DNA from: Pyxidicoccus caerfyrddinensis
Lineage (GTDB): Bacteria; Myxococcota; Myxococcia; Myxococcales; Myxococcaceae
Direction: 5' to 3'
Length of the DNA stretch: 64,000 bases
Assembly (NCBI RefSeq): GCF_010894405.1
Contig: NZ_JAAIYA010000006.1
Span: 496,001 to 560,000 of the forward strand
The stretch's first letter is position 1, and every line of letters begins with the position of its first letter. A program made the translations under genes and the position numbers. Of the stretch, positions 59,356 through 64,000 are shown piece by piece. The notes beneath the pieces are model-generated. The model had not been told where the DNA came from, did not search any database, and saw only the letters and a program-made list of their open reading frames with translations.

Positions 59356-60702
59356 CTACGGCGTGCACAGCCGCTGGCCACCGGCCTGCTTGTAGGCCCG
59401 CACGCGGCCCACCAGGTTGGCGTTGTCCGACTCCGGCGTGGTCGTCCCGTCGATGCCGGCGCCGAATGCGAAGCCCACGGTGTGGGCCGCGGCCAGCTCG
59501 GCGGTGTGCGCGAAGAAGTAGTCCACGCGGTTGTCCTTCCACGAGTCGCCCGAGTTGGGCAGGTTCGGATTGCCTACCGGCAGCTGCCACCAGAAGTTCG
59601 GCTTGTTCAGCCGCTCGGAGAGGACCCTGGCCCAGGCGAAGGCCTGATGGAAGTGGGGCAGGGTGGCGTTGGACGCGTCCCACCACGTGTCCTCACCCCG
59701 GTTCACCTCGTACCAGCCGGCGTCGCGGTCCGCCGCCTCGATGACGATGAAGTCCGTGTCGGCCGCGCCCAGCTTCAGCAGGAAGTCGGCCACCTTCCGG
59801 GCCTCGCCCGCCACGTCGAAGGACGCCTGCGTGTTGAGGTACACGTCCATCTTCGTGGCCCAGGGGCTCGCGTGCAGGCCCACCTTCGCGTTGGGCGCGT
59901 ACTTGCGCACCATGGCCACCATGCACTTCGCCAGCCCCGCGGCGTTGTTCTCCTGCGTGCCGCAGTCCGTGGCATTGGCGGTGGCCACCTGTGCCGGCAC
60001 CGTGCGCGGGTCTCCATTCGAGTTGAACTGGAGGTAGCCCCACAGGTCTGGCTCGAGGTGGAGCAGCGCGCGCTCGGCGCCCACCTGCTGCAGCGCGAAG
60101 CGCCAGTCGTTCAGGTAGCGCCGCATGAACGCCACATCGTTCAGCTTCGTCAGCTGCGCGGCGCCCTCATTCTCACGGCTGCCCAGCAGCTCCACGTAGT
60201 AGGTGATGAAGGGAAGCTGGCCCCGGCCCTTCGCCACGCGGATGAAGTCGCGCACCATGGCGCCCGGGGTGGCGGCGATGTCCTGCCAGCAGCCCCACCA
60301 CTGGCACTGGTACTGCCCGCAGGAGCCCTCCTGCGTCGTGCAGCTGCTGTTGCAGGCGGTGCAGACGTTGGTCGAGTCCACGAGCCGGCTCGACACGTAG
60401 AGGTAGTGGACGTCGAAGGGCGCGCTGGCCGCAGTGGCGTCCTCCATCTTCGCGCCCACCAGCAGCCGGTCCTTCCCCAGTGACTTCAGGAGCGAATCCC
60501 CCAGGCACGCCGAGGGCTGGGTGCCGCCGTCGGTGCCCGCGTCGGTGTCGCCATCGGTGCCCGCGTCCGTCCCTGCATCCACGCCCGCATCGGACGAGGG
60601 CTGCTTGTCGCCGTCATCCGAGCTGGAGCAGCCCGCCAGCGCCAGCAGGCCGAGGGTGAGGAACGCGAGTCGCTTCAGCCGCTTCGGAGGAGGAGTGCGC
60701 AT
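59356..60702 (-). CDS. Secreted lipoprotein, possibly a TIM-barrel glycoside hydrolase
   Basis: 448 residues from ATG 60702 (GGGAG upstream). Signal peptide, lipobox LALAGC, then a DAGTDGG-type linker (about 30-62). The folded part begins GDSLLKSLGKDRLLVGAKMED and includes a four-Cys loop (CTACNSSCTTQEGSC), LLHLEPDLWGYLQF, KVGLHASPWATKMD, DFIVIEAADRDAGWYE and FWWQLPVGNPN. The strand-end acidic residues (LEPD, IEAADRD) and aromatic patches are what a TIM-barrel glycoside hydrolase would show, but I cannot name a family. It is divergent from the next gene, across 205 bases. Confidence 0.65.
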   Translation of the reverse strand: MRTPPPKRLKRLAFLTLGLLALAGCSSSDDGDKQPSSDAGVDAGTDAGTDGDTDAGTDGGTQPSACLGDSLLKSLGKDRLLVGAKMEDATAASAPFDVHYLYVSSRLVDSTNVCTACNSSCTTQEGSCGQYQCQWWGCWQDIAATPGAMVRDFIRVAKGRGQLPFITYYVELLGSRENEGAAQLTKLNDVAFMRRYLNDWRFALQQVGAERALLHLEPDLWGYLQFNSNGDPRTVPAQVATANATDCGTQENNAAGLAKCMVAMVRKYAPNAKVGLHASPWATKMDVYLNTQASFDVAGEARKVADFLLKLGAADTDFIVIEAADRDAGWYEVNRGEDTWWDASNATLPHFHQAFAWARVLSERLNKPNFWWQLPVGNPNLPNSGDSWKDNRVDYFFAHTAELAAAHTVGFAFGAGIDGTTTPESDNANLVGRVRAYKQAGGQRLCTP

Positions 60703-60834
60703 ACGGCTCCCGACGCTACTCCGTCGCCACGCCAGGGCGTCACTGGACGCACGCACTTGGGGACGGCCCGGCCGGCCTGCTCGTCCATCCGCCCCGCGTC
60801 CAGCCAGGAGCCAACAATCCGCCAATCTTTCAAA

Positions 60835-60875
60835 TCAAGAAATTCTTGAGAATTGCTCAGCGCCCCGGCTAGACG
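60835..60875 (+). promoter_or_regulatory. Overlapping palindromes and promoter between two divergent lipoprotein genes
   Basis: TCAAGAA (60835-60841) and TTCTTGA (60843-60849) form a perfect inverted repeat with one base between arms. AATTCT (60841-60846) and AGAATT (60849-60854) form a second that overlaps it. TTGAGA (60846-60851), 18 bases and TAGACG (60870-60875) may be the promoter of the gene starting at 60908, so a repressor at the palindromes would block its -35. Confidence 0.5.
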
Positions 60876-60907
60876 CTCGGCTCCCTTATTCCCCCCGAGG
60901 ATTCTTG

Positions 60908-61960
60908 ATGAAGACGCGAGTGTGGATGCTCCTGGTGCCCGCGCTGCTGGCGGCTGGCTGTGGCCCCGTCGACGAAGCGGAGGCGCCCGTCATCGACGAG
61001 CTGACCGGTCAGGTGCTGCAGGAGGCCACGACGAAGTACGACATGCACCGGCTGATGGAGGACGCGGACATCGTCGGCGGCCAGTGGATTACGCCCGCGC
61101 AGGTGCAGGCCTTCCTCCAGCAGAACGGCTCGTACCTGGCCACGTACAAGGACCCGGCCTGGGGCAACAAGACGGCCGCCACGCTCATCGTCGAGCGCTC
61201 CAGGGCGTACACCATCAACCCGCTGTACATGCTCGCGCGCATCCAGGGCGAGTCGAGCCTCATCCAGAGCGGCACCTCCACCAACCTGTCCAAGGCCACC
61301 GGCTGCGGCTGTCCGGACGGCAGCGGCTGCGACGCGCAGTACACGGGCTTCGGCAACCAGATTGAGTGCTCGGCGAAGAAGATGCGCGGCTACTTCATCG
61401 ACCTGGACGCGGGGCGCACCACGGTGTCCGGGTGGAAGGTGGGCCTGACGAAGAACACGTCGGACCCGTGCACGGTGACGCCCGCCACCAAGGCCACCGC
61501 CGCGCTCTACACGTACACGCCCTGGGTGGGCGCGTATGCCCTCCAGTGTGGCCGCACCACCGTGGGCGGCTCGTCGCTGATGGCCTCCATCTACAACCGC
61601 TTCAAGTCTGCCTATAACTGGGGCAGCGCCCCCACCACCTGCTACACCGAGACGGCGGGCACCTCGCTGCCCGTGAATGGCTGCGTGCAGAGCTCGTCGG
61701 ACGCGCTGTGGCGGCAGTGCCTGTCGTCCGGGGCCTTCACCGCGGGCAGCACGACGAAGCCCACGACCTGCACCGTGTCCTATCCGTGGTGCTCCTCCGC
61801 CACGCTGGGCCGCTCCGTCCCCGCGCGCACCTGCGTGCAGTCCTCCGGGGACTCGCAGTGGCACCAGTGCGGCGTGGAGGGCGCATGGCAGAGCGCGCCC
61901 ACGGCGCCCACCACCGGCTCGGGCCCCGTCGGCACCTGCTTCGAGCTGTACGCGCTGTAG
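60908..61960 (+). CDS. Lipoprotein with lysozyme-like (transglycosylase-type) domain and cysteine repeats
   Basis: 350 residues from ATG 60908 (GAGG seven bases upstream). Lipobox LLAAGC. The central region resembles lysozyme-like peptidoglycan hydrolases: ITPAQVQAFLQQNGSYLA, then YTINPLYMLARIQGESSLIQSG, where the Glu in QGESSLI matches the catalytic position. GFGNQIECSAKKMRGYF and NRFKSAYNWG follow. The last 120 residues hold two Cys-containing repeats (NGCVQSSSDALWRQC and RTCVQSSGDSQWHQC), perhaps surface-binding. Action on peptidoglycan of self or prey is inferred. Its divergent neighbour is also a surface lipoprotein. Confidence 0.7.
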   Translation: MKTRVWMLLVPALLAAGCGPVDEAEAPVIDELTGQVLQEATTKYDMHRLMEDADIVGGQWITPAQVQAFLQQNGSYLATYKDPAWGNKTAATLIVERSRAYTINPLYMLARIQGESSLIQSGTSTNLSKATGCGCPDGSGCDAQYTGFGNQIECSAKKMRGYFIDLDAGRTTVSGWKVGLTKNTSDPCTVTPATKATAALYTYTPWVGAYALQCGRTTVGGSSLMASIYNRFKSAYNWGSAPTTCYTETAGTSLPVNGCVQSSSDALWRQCLSSGAFTAGSTTKPTTCTVSYPWCSSATLGRSVPARTCVQSSGDSQWHQCGVEGAWQSAPTAPTTGSGPVGTCFELYAL

Positions 61961-61982
61961 CCTGAGCGAACGCTCGAGCACG

Positions 61983-62011
61983 GGCTCCCGTCCAAGTCAC
62001 GGACGGGAGCC
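61983..62011. terminator. Bidirectional terminator hairpin
   Basis: GGCTCCCGTCC (61983-61993) and GGACGGGAGCC (62001-62011) form a perfect 11-bp stem with a 7-base loop between the convergent lysozyme-like and TamB-like genes. Confidence 0.75.
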
Positions 62012-62022
62012 GCCCGGGCGCG

Positions 62023-64000
62023 TCAGTATTCCTTGCTCCAGATGAGGTCCAGGCCTCCCGAGCGCGCGTCGCCGTACTGGCCTTCCAGGCTCCACCGCGT
62101 GCCGAGCTGGTACTCGAAGCGCACGGCGTTGGCGTTCTCTCCCTGCTGGAGGTTGGCGCCGACGCGGCCGGTGTAGCCCACGTAGATCTTGTCCGTCACG
62201 TACGTGCCCACCTCCAGCTTGGTGCCGGCGAGCCCGGAGTCACCGGCCTCGATGGAGAGCACGTCCAGTGGGAGCTTCGCCGCCAGCGCCTTGCGCGCCT
62301 CGTTGGCGACGAGCGAGCCCACCACGGAGGCCGCCTGGGCGCTGGCCGTCATGGACGCGCCCGAGCCGCGCTCCAGCGTGCGGCGGCCGGTGGCGAGCAG
62401 CGTATAGATTTCCGACTCCGGCAGCGGCGGGTCGCTGGTGGGCTTCAGCGTCAGCTCCCGGCCCTGGCCGCGGATGGTGACGAACACCGTCACCTTGGCG
62501 CTGTCGTTGCGGTGCTCGGCGGTGACGTTGATGTACGGCACCGTCGCGGGCCCGGTGAAGCGCACCTGGCTGTCTCGCTGCACGTCGAAGCGGCGGCCCA
62601 GCACGTCCACGCGGCCGCGCAGCACGCGCACCTCGCCGAACAGGCGCGCCTCCTCGCGGTACTCCACGCGGAAGTCCTCGGAGAGGCCCAGCTCGACATT
62701 CACGTCCGAGCCCTTCACCCAGACGTTGCGCGGCGCATTCACGTTCACCCAGTACGTGCGCAGCGGTGCCTCCTGCGGCGTGCCGACGTCCTCGTCCTCT
62801 CCGGCCTCGTCCACGGCCTTCGCGAGGTCCTCCGCCTGCGCCCCCACGCCGCTGCCGCCCACGGCCGTGCGCTTGCGGTCGCTGGGCGTGGCGTCGGGGA
62901 TGTTCTCCTCCTTGTCCTTCTCGGCCATCCCGGCTGCCCCCGGTGTCCCGGGCGAGGCCTGCTGTTGCTTCTTGCGCTTCTTGCGCTCCACGGGCACGCC
63001 GTTGCGCACGAGGACGACGTCACCGGGCCGCTCCAGCGGCTGCAGGTCCTTCCGCTTCAGCTCCGGCAGGGTGATGGTGGCCTCGGGGATGGAGACGTTG
63101 CGCAGGTTGACGAGCCTCTCGGACAGCGTGCCCTCCACCTTCGCGCGCAGGCTCACCAAGGCCATGAGCTGGTCGTCGAAGATGATGGGGAAGTCCTGCG
63201 TGACGAGCGGATGCTCGTTCCCCTTCGGGCTGGACAGCTCGTACTCCCCCGCGCGGGTGCGCACGGCCGTCAAGGGCGCCTCCAGCCGCAGCGAGCCATT
63301 GCCGGCCTTCGCCGACAGCGTCCGCAGTGCAATCGACTCCTGGCTGGCCTCCAGGGCGAGCTGGATTTCGCGGTACTCGCCCAGGCCCATCAGCCCCAGC
63401 ACGCCGTCCTTCCACGCCAGGGTGCCCTGGAAGGTGGGCGCGCCCACGGTGCCGGCGAGCTTCGCGTCCGCCTGCACCAGGCCGCCCAGGCTGCGCACCA
63501 TCTCCGTGGCGCCGGAGAGGAAGGACGGGTCGAAGTTGCGCGCCTTGAGGGATACCTCCAGCGGCGCGCGCGTGTACTGCAGGCCCTTCTCGAAGGCGGG
63601 CAGCGACACGTCCAGGTCCACGCCGCCCGTCACCAGCATGGTGCCGCCCGCCGGCGCGGTGAGCATCGCGTCGAAGGCGGAGTGGATGCCCTTGTACGTG
63701 TAGTGCAGCCGCGCCTGCCCCAGCCCCAGGGCGCCGACGCCCAGCTTCTGCACGCCCGCGGTGAGGTCCACCTCCGGCGTGTCCAGCGTGCCGCGCGCGG
63801 CCACTTCCATCGCCAGCACGCCCTGCAAGCCCTGCGGGTTGGTGCCCGGCGTGGGCGGCGGGCCCGACGTGCGGGCGCGGGCGAGGCCGGGCAGCTCTTG
63901 AATGGCCACCGGCATCAGCCGGCCGCGGATGCGGAAGGGGATGCGGCCATAGACTTCACGGTCCTGCAGCGCGCCCAGGGGCGCGAGCAGCGTGGCCTCC
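62023..64000 (-). CDS. TamB-like translocation/assembly protein, C-terminal part
   Basis: At least 658 residues; the frame is open to the right end of the window, so the N-terminus lies beyond it. The text is typical of AsmA/TamB proteins: long beta-helical stretches with repeated V/L-x-G patterns, and the C-terminal DUF490 region (RVLRGRVDVLGRRFDVQRDSQVRFTG, YINVTAEHR, PPLPESEIYTLLATGR, VGYTGRV, FEYQLGTRWSLEGQYG). TamB spans the periplasm and helps transport lipids or assemble outer-membrane proteins. The middle (about residue 320-395 of the visible part) has an unusual charged linker (KKRKKQQQASPGTPG). A partner TamA/Omp85 gene may lie outside. Confidence 0.85.
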   Translation of the reverse strand, partial: EATLLAPLGALQDREVYGRIPFRIRGRLMPVAIQELPGLARARTSGPPPTPGTNPQGLQGVLAMEVAARGTLDTPEVDLTAGVQKLGVGALGLGQARLHYTYKGIHSAFDAMLTAPAGGTMLVTGGVDLDVSLPAFEKGLQYTRAPLEVSLKARNFDPSFLSGATEMVRSLGGLVQADAKLAGTVGAPTFQGTLAWKDGVLGLMGLGEYREIQLALEASQESIALRTLSAKAGNGSLRLEAPLTAVRTRAGEYELSSPKGNEHPLVTQDFPIIFDDQLMALVSLRAKVEGTLSERLVNLRNVSIPEATITLPELKRKDLQPLERPGDVVLVRNGVPVERKKRKKQQQASPGTPGAAGMAEKDKEENIPDATPSDRKRTAVGGSGVGAQAEDLAKAVDEAGEDEDVGTPQEAPLRTYWVNVNAPRNVWVKGSDVNVELGLSEDFRVEYREEARLFGEVRVLRGRVDVLGRRFDVQRDSQVRFTGPATVPYINVTAEHRNDSAKVTVFVTIRGQGRELTLKPTSDPPLPESEIYTLLATGRRTLERGSGASMTASAQAASVVGSLVANEARKALAAKLPLDVLSIEAGDSGLAGTKLEVGTYVTDKIYVGYTGRVGANLQQGENANAVRFEYQLGTRWSLEGQYGDARSGGLDLIWSKEY

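Overview
The window is high-GC DNA (roughly 70%) with strongly G/C-biased third codon positions, many GTG/TTG starts, numerous secreted lipoproteins with D/G/P-rich linkers, a eukaryote-like Ser/Thr kinase and CotH-type proteins. Together these point to a myxobacterium of the Myxococcaceae (Myxococcus, Corallococcus or Pyxidicoccus). This is inferred from gene content and style, not from a marker gene. I see no rRNA, tRNA, insertion sequence, phage or CRISPR array. The DNA reads as ordinary chromosome with two interrupted genes at the edges: the end of an UppP-like phosphatase on the left and a TamB-like protein on the right.

Layout. 0-6.2 kb: NUDIX hydrolase, then an MBOAT O-acyltransferase translationally coupled to a double-SGNH protein (probable polysaccharide O-acetylation), divergent from a GDP-mannose pyrophosphorylase. 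6.2-12.1 kb: an orphan lipoprotein with a Tox-REase-5-like end (resembling myxobacterial SitA toxins), a kinase/PilZ-like/J-like/TPR protein and a CotH lipoprotein. 12.2-15.1 kb: phosphomannomutase, FMN reductase and ROK glucokinase, which with the GDP-mannose enzyme supply sugar nucleotides. 15.1-19.2 kb: two regulator modules with visible palindromic operators (XRE/MmyB with a 4-TM protein; MerR/TipAS with an MFS pump). 19-26 kb: pectinacetylesterase-like, acyl-CoA ligase plus AidB-like dehydrogenase, FIST sensor and a lipase-like lipoprotein. 26-43 kb: P-type ATPase, DUF547, Rieske oxygenase, TolC/MarR pair, exbB-exbD-tonB, a duplicated-module lipoprotein, aldo-keto reductase, AraC-DoxX, ECF sigma factor and a GH13 branching enzyme.

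The most distinctive region is 43.9-57.4 kb: eight same-strand, mostly overlapping genes after a coiled-coil/Gln-rich membrane protein at the head. They encode a MoxR AAA+ ATPase, a membrane protein with a large extracytoplasmic domain, an ABC ATPase and permease, a DUF58 protein, a BatA-like VWA protein, a membrane protein with a PH-like segment and a 923-residue double-VWA protein. This looks like one envelope machine that combines a MoxR/VWA chaperone module with an ABC transporter. I know of no characterised function for this exact arrangement.

Downstream of it, an intergenic stretch holds about four degenerate 62-bp tandem repeats, two of which carry a hairpin of conserved geometry with a compensatory base change. 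Next comes an AlkD-type DNA repair protein with a histone-H1-like tail, two divergent surface lipoproteins and the truncated TamB-like gene.
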